Source of the DNA: Prevotellaceae bacterium
GTDB lineage: Bacteria > Bacteroidota > Bacteroidia > Bacteroidales > UBA932
Reading direction: 5' to 3'
Assembly (NCBI GenBank): GCA_031258755.1
Contig: JAIRMK010000145.1
Span: 1 to 14,779, forward strand
Length of the DNA stretch: 14,779 nucleotides
Position numbers and translations under genes: made by a program. Positions 6,610 through 14,779 of the stretch are shown in pieces. Every line of letters begins with the position of its first letter. Within the stretch, counting starts at the first letter, position 1. Below the pieces are notes generated by a model. It had not been told where the DNA came from. It worked only from the letters and a program-made list of their open reading frames with translations, and made no database searches.

Positions 6610-6636
6610 TAATCCTTAATTTTAAAATCAATAATT

Positions 6637-8391
6637 ATGCGATTTAAAAAAATATTTTTTATTACGGCAACCATGATGGCCATCTTATGCGTTGCCTCCT
6701 GCGAAGATAAAAAAGGCAATGACAAGGAGCCCGATCCGGTCGTTGAGCCGTCATTATTGGTGACGCCGGACGATATTCCTGCCGCCTCCACCGCTGGCAC
6801 GTATGCCTTTACCGTAACCAGCAACGCCATGTGGACGGCTACTGTGAATATGGAAGCCGCCGAGTGGTGTACAATAACATCGCCCGATAACGGTAACGGC
6901 AGCGGTAACGGCGCAGTGACGGTGAATGTAACGGAAAACCCTGCTATAGAGGAAGAGCGCACCGCCACCGTGACCTTTAGTACTCCGGGCACGCTCACGC
7001 AGCAGGTGACCGTGACGCAAACCGGCGCAGCCGAACAACCCGTCACCATTCCCGAAGTTGCCGAACAAAACTTGCTCCGCGCCATGCAAATTGCCGATAG
7101 CGCCACGCTCGCCCATTTCTCAGGCACCGATGTGAACCTCTCCATGTCGCGCTACTACAACCCTTATACCAAAGTCCGCTCCTACGAGAAAGGCAGTATC
7201 TGGATGTACACCGCCGCCATTGAAGCTGTGAACGCCGTTATGCATGGCCTCAAAGCATTCAAGGAATATGGCGACGCTACGCTCTACGACGCCCACTTCG
7301 CCCGTTACGCTGCACTATTGAAAAAATTATATGATAATGCGGATTACTACTTGGGTACATTTTCGCTCATTTCGTACACGCAAACCAAATCGTGGACTGT
7401 TTACGGCGTAAACCGCGGCAACTCCAAGGGCGGTGCGGCAGTATCCAGCACAGCAAATGTGTACGACGACCAGGAATGGTTCATCCGCGAAATGCTGGAA
7501 GCCTACAAACTGACCGGCGACAATACGTATTTGGAAAAAGCGGAATACCTGTCCGACTATGTGCTCGACGGATGGGACTGCGTGCGCGACAACAACGGCA
7601 ACGAATACGGCGGTATCCCGTGGGGTCCCGGCTACGTGTCGAAACACTCGTGCAGCAATGGGCCGATGGTTAGTCCGTTGGTGTGGTTGCATGAACTTTA
7701 CAAAGATAAAGATGATGAAATCACCTACCGCGATATTGAAGTCGGCACCCGCGCCCGCATACCCCACACCCTCAAAAAGAGTGACTACTACCTGCTATTT
7801 GCCAAAAAAATTTATGCCTGGCAAAAAAACAAACTGTTGAACGGCGCTGGCGTGTATGAGGACAATTATCATGGTTGTACCCCGAGTAGTCCTTCTACGG
7901 AAGTCATCGACGGCGTAACGTATCGCCGGGGTATCTCCTGCAGTACTGTTAACGGACCGCCGATTAGTTACAACAGCGGTTCGATGCTCTCCGCCGCCAC
8001 CGACCTCTACCGTGTAACCCAAGACGCCGCATACCTCACCGATGCCGCCACGCTGGCAGATAAGAGTTTTGCATACTTTGCCAGACCCAACCTGAACATG
8101 CCGGGCTTCTATACGTTTACCATCAGCGGGTTCAATAACTGGTTCAACGGCGTACTCATGCGCGCTTATGCGGAAGTGTATCCTGTACACGCCGCCGCTG
8201 CCACCTATCTCAGCGCTTTCCAGAAAAACCTCGACTATGCTTACGACAATTTCTTCTACAGCGGATTTTTACCTACCAGTTTGTTAGGAGGTTGGAGCGG
8301 CGATAGCGGGAACGAAAGTGTAGAAGGAATGTTCACCTTTGCCTTTGCGGCGGAATATGCCATACTGGCAAGGTATGAATTGGAAAAATAA
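6637..8391 (+). CDS. BACON-domain GH76 lipoprotein, predicted endo-alpha-1,6-mannanase
   Basis: The 584-residue protein has a lipoprotein signal peptide (Cys22 in VASCED). A BACON domain follows (about 38-131), shown by WCTITSP, the Asn/Gly turn, NPAIEEERTATVTF and VTVTQTG. From about 142 to the end it fits glycoside hydrolase family 76: an (alpha/alpha)6-type helical domain with the adjacent-aspartate catalytic pair D277-D278 in NVYDDQEW. Other family signatures are LTGDNTYLEKA, DYVLDGWD, YGGIPWG and KHSCSNGP. GH76 enzymes cut internal alpha-1,6-mannosidic bonds, as in yeast mannan backbones. The BACON domain may act as spacer or binding module at the cell surface. It sits 21 bases before susC, so its products are likely import substrates of that pair. 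The domain is full length and the key residues are present. The exact substrate is not shown. Confidence 0.9.
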   Translation: MRFKKIFFITATMMAILCVASCEDKKGNDKEPDPVVEPSLLVTPDDIPAASTAGTYAFTVTSNAMWTATVNMEAAEWCTITSPDNGNGSGNGAVTVNVTENPAIEEERTATVTFSTPGTLTQQVTVTQTGAAEQPVTIPEVAEQNLLRAMQIADSATLAHFSGTDVNLSMSRYYNPYTKVRSYEKGSIWMYTAAIEAVNAVMHGLKAFKEYGDATLYDAHFARYAALLKKLYDNADYYLGTFSLISYTQTKSWTVYGVNRGNSKGGAAVSSTANVYDDQEWFIREMLEAYKLTGDNTYLEKAEYLSDYVLDGWDCVRDNNGNEYGGIPWGPGYVSKHSCSNGPMVSPLVWLHELYKDKDDEITYRDIEVGTRARIPHTLKKSDYYLLFAKKIYAWQKNKLLNGAGVYEDNYHGCTPSSPSTEVIDGVTYRRGISCSTVNGPPISYNSGSMLSAATDLYRVTQDAAYLTDAATLADKSFAYFARPNLNMPGFYTFTISGFNNWFNGVLMRAYAEVYPVHAAAATYLSAFQKNLDYAYDNFFYSGFLPTSLLGGWSGDSGNESVEGMFTFAFAAEYAILARYELEK

Positions 8392-8412
8392 CTAACCTAA
8401 AAATACAAATTT

Positions 8413-11400
8413 ATGAATGGTATATTGAAAAAACAGACAATCGGCATTCACCGCTTGTTAGGCGCCTGTGTCATGACGTTGTTTATGACCTGCGCACCGG
8501 CGTGGCTGTGGGCGCAGACTGTAGCCGTTTCGGGCACGGTAGTCGACGACAACAATGAGCCTGTTGTGGGCGCGACGGTAGTGGTTAAAGGTACTGCAAC
8601 CGGCGTGATGACGGATGTAAATGGCAATTACTCCATTAATGTGCCGCCTGACGCCACGCTTGTGTTTTCATTTATCGGTCTGGCCAACAAGGAAGAACCG
8701 GTAAACGGACGCACGAGGATAAATATACAAATGACCATCAGTGAACAGTTGCTTGATGAAGTAGTGGTGGTGGGTTACGGCATACAGCGGAAAGCGACGC
8801 TCACCGGTGCGGTGGCGGGTGTGAAAGGGTTTGAAGTAATTCAAACAAAGAACGAAAATGTACAGAACATGCTCACCGGGAAAATCGCCGGCGTACGTGT
8901 GTGGCAGAAAAGCGCCGAACCGGGCACGTTTAACAACAACTTCGACATCCGCGGCTTTGGCTCCCCACTGGTAGTCATCGACGGTATTCCGCGCACCATG
9001 AGCGAATTTCAACGGCTTAACCCGAATGATATTGACGACATCTCGGTGCTCAAAGACGCATCGGCAGCCATTTATGGCGTGCGTGCGGCTAACGGCGTGC
9101 TGCTCGTAACCACCAAAAAAGGAGAGGTGGGAGGAACGGCAAAAGTGTCCTATACCGGCTCGTTCACCTTGCAGCAGCCTTCGGGCATGCCTAAAGTGGT
9201 AAACGCTTTCGACGCCATGACACTCTACAATGAAAAGAGCATGAACAAGGTCGATGGAAGCGGCAGTATCTATTTCAAGGAAACGGACTTTGAAGACTAC
9301 CGCAACGGCACACGCCGCACAGCCGACTGGCATTCGCTGTTGTTTTCCGACTTCTCGCCGCAAACGCAACACGACGTCAGCATATCGGGCGGCAACGAAA
9401 GAACGCAATACTACATCAGTATGGGCTATTTCTCACAGGAAGGCTTTTTCAAATCGGGCGATTTGAACTACAACAAAACCAACCTGCGTTCCAACATTAC
9501 GACCCGCATTGTTAAAGGCCTCACGTTCGACCTGAACCTGAGCGGTATCCTCGACCAGCGCAACAATCCGTATTCTGATGCGGTTACGCTTATCCGGCAG
9601 TACTGGCGGCAAGGTGTGCTCTATCCGGCGTATGCCGACCCCGAAGGCACTATACTCAACTACGAAGGACTGGAAAATCAGCAAAACGTGGTAGCCATGA
9701 TGACATCCGACATATCGGGCTACCGGCAGTATAACCAAAAGTACATCCAGTCGTCGGCCGCGCTGAACTACGATTTCGGTACGGTTACGCCCTTGTTGAA
9801 AGGCCTGTCGGCCAAGGCGCTCTTCAGCTTCGACTACCGCTGGGATGACAATAAGATGTTCCGCAGGGAATATTACCAGTACAAATACAATTCGCTCACT
9901 GACGCGTATGACCCGGAGATGTTCGCCGCAAGTTCGCCGAGCCGGATGCGGCGCGAACTGTATAGCAAGCAACAAGTGCTGGGGCAGTTTGTACTCAACT
10001 ATGACCGTGCGTTCGGCGAACACAAGGTGAACGGCGTAGTGGGCTGGGAAACCCAAAAGCGCAAAGGCGACAACTTCTATGCCCAGCGCGACCTTGCCTT
10101 TTCCACCGACTACCTGTTTGCAGGCGTGGATGAAGGCCAGATGGGTGGTATGCAGAGCGGTTATGACGATGTGTATGAATTAGCCAATTCTGCCTTGATT
10201 GGCCGGGTAAATTATGCCTACGGAAGCCGCTACATTGCCGAAGTACAGTTCCGCTACGACGGCTCGTCGAAATTCGCTTCCGGACACCAGTGGGGCTTTT
10301 TCCCCTCGGCGTCTGTCGGCTGGCGCGTGTCGGAAGAGCCATTCTTCAAATCTATTTCCGCCCTCTCGTTCATCGACCAGTTGAAAGTCCGCGCCTCTTA
10401 CGGCGTATTGGGCGATGACGGAGACTTGGAATATGACTGGGCTACGGGCTTCACCTATCCCGCTACCAACACTAATGCGGCAAGCGGTTACTATAACCAA
10501 TATGCTCCCGGCTACATCTTCGGCAGCGAGTTTATATATGCCGCCACCCCGACGGCGTTGCCCAATGAAAACATTACATGGTACACGGCGCGCACTTTCG
10601 ATATCGGCGTGGACTTTGAAGCATGGAACGGCTTGTTCGGCTTCTCGTTCGACTATTTTGACCGCCGCCGCGAAGGACGCTTTGCCCGCAATACCGGCGG
10701 CCTTCCCACCGTGGTAGGCGCTACCGCTCCACGGGAAAACCTCGACAGCGACCGCCATTTCGGTATCGACCTGGAGTTGTCACACCGGAACAAAATCGGC
10801 GACTGGAGATATAAAGTAAAAGCCATTGGCACCATCACCCGGCAAATGTATCTCCATGCATCGGAAAAAGGCCCCTGGGGCAATTCCTATGCCCAGTGGC
10901 GTGATGATAACCTCAATAACCGTTATCAGGGCGTGCAGTTCGGTTACACGGGCGCCGGACGCTTTACCTCATGGGAGGATATTTGGTCATATTCGCTCTA
11001 TACGGAACGCGACGTGCTGCCCGGCGATTACAAGTATGAAGACTGGAATGGCGACGGCGAAATTAACAGTTTGGATCAACACCCCTTCGCATTTGACCAG
11101 ACCCCGTGGATGAACTTCAGTGTAAACCTCGATGTAGCCTATAAGAATTTTGACCTGAACATCCTCTTCCAAGGGTCTGCCCTGGGCTCTATGGAATACA
11201 TGGAACCTCTCTACAATATCTGGGGTGAGTATGGCGGCGGTACGCTGGAACAATATCTCGACCGCTGGCACCCGGTGGATCCGCTGGCCGATCCTTATGA
11301 CCCTGCTACGCAATGGGTAAGCGGCTACTATGGCTATACCGGCCACTATCCGACCCAGAATTCGACGTTCAACCGCGTGAGCACCGCCTACCTGCGGCTC

Positions 11401-11598
11401 AAAAGCATTGAACTGGGCTATACCCTGCCGAAGATAAAATCCCTGTCAACAGTGGGCGTGCGGGTATTTGTAAACGCCTATAACCTGTTTACCATTACCG
11501 GCGTAAAATTCGTGGATCCCGAACACCCCGATTCTGAAAATGGCCGGCTCTACCCGCTCAACAAAACCTTTTCGGTGGGATTAAATCTCTCGTTTTAA
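8413..11598 (+). CDS. SusC/RagA-family TonB-dependent outer-membrane transporter
   Basis: The 1061-residue protein has a signal peptide ending near WLWAQ (35). A carboxypeptidase-regulatory-like domain follows (about 38-112), with VSGTVVDDNNEPVVGATV. A TonB-box-like segment DEVVVVGYG (115-123) comes next, and then a plug domain. The SusC signature NPNDIDDISVLKDASAAIYG lies at 204-223, followed by VRAANGVLLVTTKKG. The rest is a beta-barrel rich in aromatic strands, ending in a terminal Phe (VGLNLSF). With the SusD protein encoded next it should form a lidded channel that imports oligosaccharides into the periplasm using TonB energy. There is no N-terminal STN domain, so it is unlikely to signal through an anti-sigma factor. 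Its position after the GH76 gene suggests mannan-type oligosaccharides as cargo. The length is normal for the family. Confidence 0.95.
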   Translation: MNGILKKQTIGIHRLLGACVMTLFMTCAPAWLWAQTVAVSGTVVDDNNEPVVGATVVVKGTATGVMTDVNGNYSINVPPDATLVFSFIGLANKEEPVNGRTRINIQMTISEQLLDEVVVVGYGIQRKATLTGAVAGVKGFEVIQTKNENVQNMLTGKIAGVRVWQKSAEPGTFNNNFDIRGFGSPLVVIDGIPRTMSEFQRLNPNDIDDISVLKDASAAIYGVRAANGVLLVTTKKGEVGGTAKVSYTGSFTLQQPSGMPKVVNAFDAMTLYNEKSMNKVDGSGSIYFKETDFEDYRNGTRRTADWHSLLFSDFSPQTQHDVSISGGNERTQYYISMGYFSQEGFFKSGDLNYNKTNLRSNITTRIVKGLTFDLNLSGILDQRNNPYSDAVTLIRQYWRQGVLYPAYADPEGTILNYEGLENQQNVVAMMTSDISGYRQYNQKYIQSSAALNYDFGTVTPLLKGLSAKALFSFDYRWDDNKMFRREYYQYKYNSLTDAYDPEMFAASSPSRMRRELYSKQQVLGQFVLNYDRAFGEHKVNGVVGWETQKRKGDNFYAQRDLAFSTDYLFAGVDEGQMGGMQSGYDDVYELANSALIGRVNYAYGSRYIAEVQFRYDGSSKFASGHQWGFFPSASVGWRVSEEPFFKSISALSFIDQLKVRASYGVLGDDGDLEYDWATGFTYPATNTNAASGYYNQYAPGYIFGSEFIYAATPTALPNENITWYTARTFDIGVDFEAWNGLFGFSFDYFDRRREGRFARNTGGLPTVVGATAPRENLDSDRHFGIDLELSHRNKIGDWRYKVKAIGTITRQMYLHASEKGPWGNSYAQWRDDNLNNRYQGVQFGYTGAGRFTSWEDIWSYSLYTERDVLPGDYKYEDWNGDGEINSLDQHPFAFDQTPWMNFSVNLDVAYKNFDLNILFQGSALGSMEYMEPLYNIWGEYGGGTLEQYLDRWHPVDPLADPYDPATQWVSGYYGYTGHYPTQNSTFNRVSTAYLRLKSIELGYTLPKIKSLSTVGVRVFVNAYNLFTITGVKFVDPEHPDSENGRLYPLNKTFSVGLNLSF

Positions 11599-11634
11599 TG
11601 ATGAGTTATGAATTATGAATTAAAAATGATGCGT

Positions 11635-13677
11635 ATGAAAAAACTATTTATATTATTATTGTTTGGGTTGTGGAGTGCCAGTGCGTGTACGGAATTGGAC
11701 ATTCCTCCTCAAAATATTGTGACCGACAATGACCTCCTGTCAAACGAAAGTGGGATGAAAATCTATATGGCGCGTATGTACAGTTATATGCCGTTTGAAG
11801 AATTCAAATACCGCCCTGAACAGGGATTTTTCCAATGGCTGGTAGCGCCCGGCTCGGAAGGCACAGGTGAGGCAATCAATCGCGACGGTATAAGCAAGGC
11901 ATTTACCGGTGAAGGCGATCATCCCTATTGGGGTAACGCCTTCATGACACTGCGCGACGCTAACTATCTACTGGAAAACCTGCCGAAATATCAAAGCGCA
12001 TTCGCTACGCCGACCTACAACCATTTCCTGGGCGAGGCTTATTTTGTACGTGCTACCGTATTCTATGCGCTGGCAAAGCGTTATGGCGGTGCGCCATTAG
12101 TAACCAAAGTCATTAACTATCCGGCAGAACAGAGCACATTGGAAGTGCCGCGTGCTTCTGAAGAAGAAACATGGGACCAAGTCCTGGCCGACTATGACAA
12201 GGCCGCCGAGCTATTGTTGTCCAAAAGCCTCCTGTCGGGCTATTCCAACAAGTACGTAGCTTTGGCATTCAAATCGGAAGCCATGCTCTATGCCGGCTGC
12301 GTGGCCAAATACAACCAGACTTTTACAGACCGGTTGACGGGCTTTGGGCAGAAAACCAATGTGCGCGTCATAGGATTTGCCGATGACCGCTGGCAGGCAG
12401 CCGCTGTCAAATACTTCAGCGAAGCCTACAAAGCCGCGCGGGAAGTAATGACCAATGGCGGCTATTCGTTGTATAAAAAGAAATGGTCGGCCACCGACCG
12501 CGAAGCGCAATACCAGAATATGGTGGACATGTTCAGCGACCTCACCAGCCCCGAAAACATTTATATAAAGGAGTATGTATATCCCACCATGACGCACGGA
12601 CACGATGCCTACAATGAGCCGTTCATATACAAAACGGGAACTTCGAATTCGGAAACCTGCCCTACACTCGACTTTGTGGAACTTTTCGACGGATTTGACC
12701 GTTATGCCGATGGCTCTATAAGAGTAACCAACGGCACTTCCAACGCCGATGGCACATACTTGTTGTACGATACGCCGCTGAAATTTTTCGAAAACGCCGA
12801 GCCGCGCCTGCGTGCCTACGTGATTTTCCCAAGCGATATATTCAGAAACAGGGAAATCGAAATCCGCGCCGGCATCTATACAGGCAACACGCCGATAAGC
12901 CCGCTACTTGCCGATTATTCGTATGCTGCTGCCACAACAGGTTACGACAACTCGACAGCCGGCGCTGCATTGCTTCTAAGTTCAACTCAAATACAGACTC
13001 CGGTTACCCTGACCAACGGTAAGGTAATGACTCCCGCGGGGGAAAACGGGCCTTTTCAGGGATATGGGGAATGTGCCATCACAGGGCTGTACGGACGTAA
13101 ATGGCTCAACACCGATCCGTCGTTTATATCTGCAGAGGGCAAATCGGATCAGCCGTTTGTGCTGATGCGCTATGGCGAAGTGCTGCTCAATGCGGCGGAA
13201 GCGGCGGTGGAACTGGCGCTGGCCGGCGAACCCTCGCCCACCGGCGATGACATGCTGCAAGTGGCCACCGTCGCCATTAAAGATATTCAGGAAAGAGCCG
13301 GAGCTACCCAATTGGCTGCTAACCTTTCAGGCAACGAAGCCAGCCGTAATTTGGTGCGTAAGGAACGACGGAAAGAACTCGCCTTTGAATACAAAACGCT
13401 GTGGGATTTGCGCCGCTGGCGCGTACAACACGAAGAAGGGCGTGACTACTTCTGGGGAGAATACAGGGACAAAGCGAAGTTCAGCAACGGTTCAAACTAC
13501 CGTTTCCGAGGGCTGTATCCATTCTATTCGTCCGTAGCCGACAAATATTTCTTCGATGCCCGCTTCAATTTTCCCGCACAGAAACAATTTGGATACAACG
13601 TTGTCGACTACTATTTTGCCATCCCGAGTGGCGAAGTAACAAAGAGCCCGGTAATAGATCAGCAACCGAACAGGTAG
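11635..13677 (+). CDS. SusD/RagB-family surface glycan-binding lipoprotein
   Basis: From the ATG at 11635 the protein is 680 residues with a compact lipoprotein signal peptide and Cys18 (WSASAC). ATGs at 11608, 11626 and 11629 are also in frame. I prefer 11635 because the earlier bases look like AT-rich spacer repeats and MKKLFILLLF is a standard start; 11626 remains possible. Family marks are the TPR-like FLGEAYFVRATVFYALAKRY (131-150) followed by GGAPLV, VRKERRKELAFE (574-585) with LWDLRRW, and the C-terminal YYFAIPSGEV plus SPVIDQ. SusD lipoproteins cap the SusC barrel and hold glycan at the cell surface. At 680 residues it exceeds the roughly 500-570 usual for the family. The extra length seems to lie in the middle (about 270-500). 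Confidence 0.93.
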   Translation: MKKLFILLLFGLWSASACTELDIPPQNIVTDNDLLSNESGMKIYMARMYSYMPFEEFKYRPEQGFFQWLVAPGSEGTGEAINRDGISKAFTGEGDHPYWGNAFMTLRDANYLLENLPKYQSAFATPTYNHFLGEAYFVRATVFYALAKRYGGAPLVTKVINYPAEQSTLEVPRASEEETWDQVLADYDKAAELLLSKSLLSGYSNKYVALAFKSEAMLYAGCVAKYNQTFTDRLTGFGQKTNVRVIGFADDRWQAAAVKYFSEAYKAAREVMTNGGYSLYKKKWSATDREAQYQNMVDMFSDLTSPENIYIKEYVYPTMTHGHDAYNEPFIYKTGTSNSETCPTLDFVELFDGFDRYADGSIRVTNGTSNADGTYLLYDTPLKFFENAEPRLRAYVIFPSDIFRNREIEIRAGIYTGNTPISPLLADYSYAAATTGYDNSTAGAALLLSSTQIQTPVTLTNGKVMTPAGENGPFQGYGECAITGLYGRKWLNTDPSFISAEGKSDQPFVLMRYGEVLLNAAEAAVELALAGEPSPTGDDMLQVATVAIKDIQERAGATQLAANLSGNEASRNLVRKERRKELAFEYKTLWDLRRWRVQHEEGRDYFWGEYRDKAKFSNGSNYRFRGLYPFYSSVADKYFFDARFNFPAQKQFGYNVVDYYFAIPSGEVTKSPVIDQQPNR

Positions 13678-13683
13678 TTATAA

Positions 13684-13711
13684 GTTAAGAACTAAGAGTT
13701 AAGAACTAAGA
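13684..13711. repeat. Two exact tandem copies of a 14-bp unit
   Basis: GTTAAGAACTAAGA occurs at 13684-13697 and again at 13698-13711, filling most of the 43-base gap between the susD stop and the next ATG. The core TAAGAACTA also appears just after the hipA stop, on the minus strand near 490-500. Confidence 0.8.
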
Positions 13712-13720
13712 ATTATAATT

Positions 13721-14533
13721 ATGAAAAAAATATTATTTTATACTTTATTGTGTGTCCCGCTTTCGTTCGGCTCGTGCGACTTGTTTAAGCTGGACAACTA
13801 CGAAGAACCTGCCGAAACCTTGCAAGGCGAAGTGGTGGACATAGCTACCGGCGAGCCGGTGTTGACCGACCAGGGTAGCGAAGGCATCCGGGTACGACTG
13901 ACCGAACTTAGCTGGACGGGTGTCGAAACGCCTACACACAACCCCGACTTTCATTGCATGCCCAACGGCACGTTCCAAAACACCAAGCTGTTTAAGGGCA
14001 CCTACAACATCCGCCTTGACGGGCCATTCATCCCCTTAGTGCGCAAAGACGGTAATGGCGTTCTCCTGGCCGACGAAACGCAAACAATGGAAATCAGCGG
14101 TGTGACGCAGGTGAAATTTGAGGTACAGCCCTTCCTGAAAGTGGAATGGGTGAGCGAACCCTCCGTGAGCAACGGCAAAATTACTGCACGGGTGAGGGTT
14201 ACACGCGCGGTATCGGAAGCCGACTTTCGTGCTAAAATCGAACCCATGGGAAACTATGAAGCCAGCTTCTTTAATGTAACCGACATCCAGCTGTTTGTCA
14301 GCTACTCCTCAAGTGTGGGTTACCGTGCACGGGACGACCGTTGGTCGGGTAAGCTGGAATACACCGGCAGCGCCTTCAGCACGGAGTTGGGAAAAACCGT
14401 TACCATTCAATCCGTCGGCACTATTCCTTCGGGACGGACAGTGTTTATCCGCGCGGCAGCCAGAATAAACTATGCCACAGAAACGCACAAACGCTACAAC
14501 TATACCGAGCCTTTGGAAGTGATGATCCCGTAA
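13721..14533 (+). CDS. DUF3823-like lipoprotein of the PUL
   Basis: The 270-residue protein has a lipoprotein signal peptide with Cys19 (FGSCDL), followed by the acidic-aromatic run KLDNYEEPAETLQGEVVD. This opening, a domain with a Phe-xxx-G-x-Y turn (FKGTYNIRLDGPFIP, about 90-104) and a second beta-rich domain (about 130-270) match my recollection of the DUF3823 family, two-domain lipoproteins commonly encoded right after susD. The function is not established. A role as an accessory surface glycan-binding or structural partner of SusCD is inferred from position. It is the last gene before a terminator-like hairpin, 43 bases after susD, so it is probably the promoter-distal gene of the operon. 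No catalytic motif is visible. Confidence 0.8.
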   Translation: MKKILFYTLLCVPLSFGSCDLFKLDNYEEPAETLQGEVVDIATGEPVLTDQGSEGIRVRLTELSWTGVETPTHNPDFHCMPNGTFQNTKLFKGTYNIRLDGPFIPLVRKDGNGVLLADETQTMEISGVTQVKFEVQPFLKVEWVSEPSVSNGKITARVRVTRAVSEADFRAKIEPMGNYEASFFNVTDIQLFVSYSSSVGYRARDDRWSGKLEYTGSAFSTELGKTVTIQSVGTIPSGRTVFIRAAARINYATETHKRYNYTEPLEVMIP

Positions 14534-14559
14534 AATGGTGGCGCTTGTGGGCTGAGTGA

Positions 14560-14602
14560 TTAAGTGATTAAGGGAAATGCAAATATCTTCTTAATCACTT
14601 AA
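14560..14602 (+). terminator. Hairpin ending the PUL transcript
   Basis: TTAAGTGATTAAG (14560-14572) and CTTAATCACTTAA (14590-14602) form a perfect 13-bp inverted repeat with a 17-base loop, followed by the T-rich TTTCTTAATTACTTTT. It begins 27 bases after the last PUL stop codon and precedes a new -7 box. The stem is AT-rich, so it may be a weak terminator. Confidence 0.55.
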
Positions 14603-14632
14603 TTTCTTAATTACTTTTAGCTAAAAATAATT

Positions 14633-14640
14633 TATCTTTG
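14633..14640 (+). promoter_or_regulatory. Candidate -7 box for the right-edge gene
   Basis: TATCTTTG matches TAnnTTTG and lies 20 bases before the ATG at 14661. There is no TTTG at the ideal 19-base spacing; TTTTAG at 14615-14620 is too close. The box is identical to that of the hipBA promoter and suggests the next gene has its own promoter. Confidence 0.5.
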
Positions 14641-14660
14641 TGGAAATAAAACAACACAAA

Positions 14661-14779
14661 ATGAAAACGTACAAACCTTTTCTTACCACACTGTTGCTCG
14701 CAGGTATTGTGGGCGCTAACGCCCAAACGCAAGCGCCGGCGGGCAGGGAGAAAACCACCTTCCAGACTTCCCGCGAGTG
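14661..14779 (+). CDS. Exported protein, N-terminal fragment (runs off right edge)
   Basis: Thirty-nine codons plus two bases are present. MKTYKPFLTTLLLAGIVGAN followed by AQ is a clear type I signal peptide with likely cleavage after NAQ or ANA, and no lipobox cysteine is seen. The mature start, TQAPAGREKTTFQTSREW-like, is too short to assign a family. Its place next to a mannanase PUL makes a periplasmic or secreted carbohydrate-active enzyme plausible, but that is only context. The start is supported by the -7 box 20 bases upstream. Confidence 0.7.
   Translation, partial: MKTYKPFLTTLLLAGIVGANAQTQAPAGREKTTFQTSRE

Noticed and set aside
8668..9408. 246-codon antisense frame within susC
   Set aside because: It is a shadow of the susC frame; the opposite strand encodes an unmistakable SusC plug.
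10180..10758. 192-codon antisense frame within susC
   Set aside because: It is a shadow of the SusC barrel coding sequence, with no independent start signal or domain.
14661..14779. Assigning the right-edge gene to a specific glycoside hydrolase family
   Set aside because: Only about 17 mature residues are visible, too few for a family call.

Overview
The window looks like a Bacteroidota chromosome, most likely order Bacteroidales. The evidence is a SusC/SusD pair, a BACON-domain lipoprotein enzyme, a DUF3823-type lipoprotein, -7 boxes of the Bacteroidota form TAnnTTTG in front of several genes, and an absence of Shine-Dalgarno sequences. Coding DNA is of moderate GC content. One long intergenic region (about 3725-4715) is strikingly AT-rich.

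Left part (1-3374). The minus strand carries the first 38 codons of a probable aconitase, running off the left edge. A gap with a cluster of GC-rich hairpins (234-393) follows. Next is a minus-strand two-gene operon, a HipB-like repressor and a HipA-like Ser/Thr kinase, overlapping by 14 bases. Its promoter is a perfect TTTG-N19-TAnnTTTG match, with an 18-bp palindrome over the -33 box that is a plausible autoregulatory operator. A YbjJ-like MFS transporter diverges from it on the plus strand.

Middle (3375-4715). About 1.3 kb has no convincing gene but is full of structure. There is a second hairpin cluster that includes an inverted copy of a 72-nt element from the first cluster. There is an 18-bp inverted repeat around that cluster, and a perfect 25-bp inverted repeat bounding a 327-bp AT-rich segment that looks like a small non-autonomous element.

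Right part (4716-14533). Five plus-strand genes form a polysaccharide utilisation locus (PUL): a lipoprotein with two carboxypeptidase-regulatory-like domains and a surface-export-like signal, a BACON-GH76 lipoprotein (predicted endo-alpha-1,6-mannanase), SusC, SusD, and a DUF3823-like lipoprotein. The likely working model is surface capture and cutting of an alpha-1,6-mannan-type backbone, followed by TonB-dependent import of the oligosaccharides through the SusCD complex. No regulator (SusR, HTCS or ECF sigma/anti-sigma) lies in the window, and SusC has no STN signalling domain. A hairpin closes the PUL, and a new -7 box precedes the start of a further exported protein that runs off the right edge.

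Nothing here is a proven new system. The best leads are the inverted repeats bracketing the hipBA-MFS module, the hipBA operator, the 327-bp element just upstream of the PUL, and the unassigned first lipoprotein.
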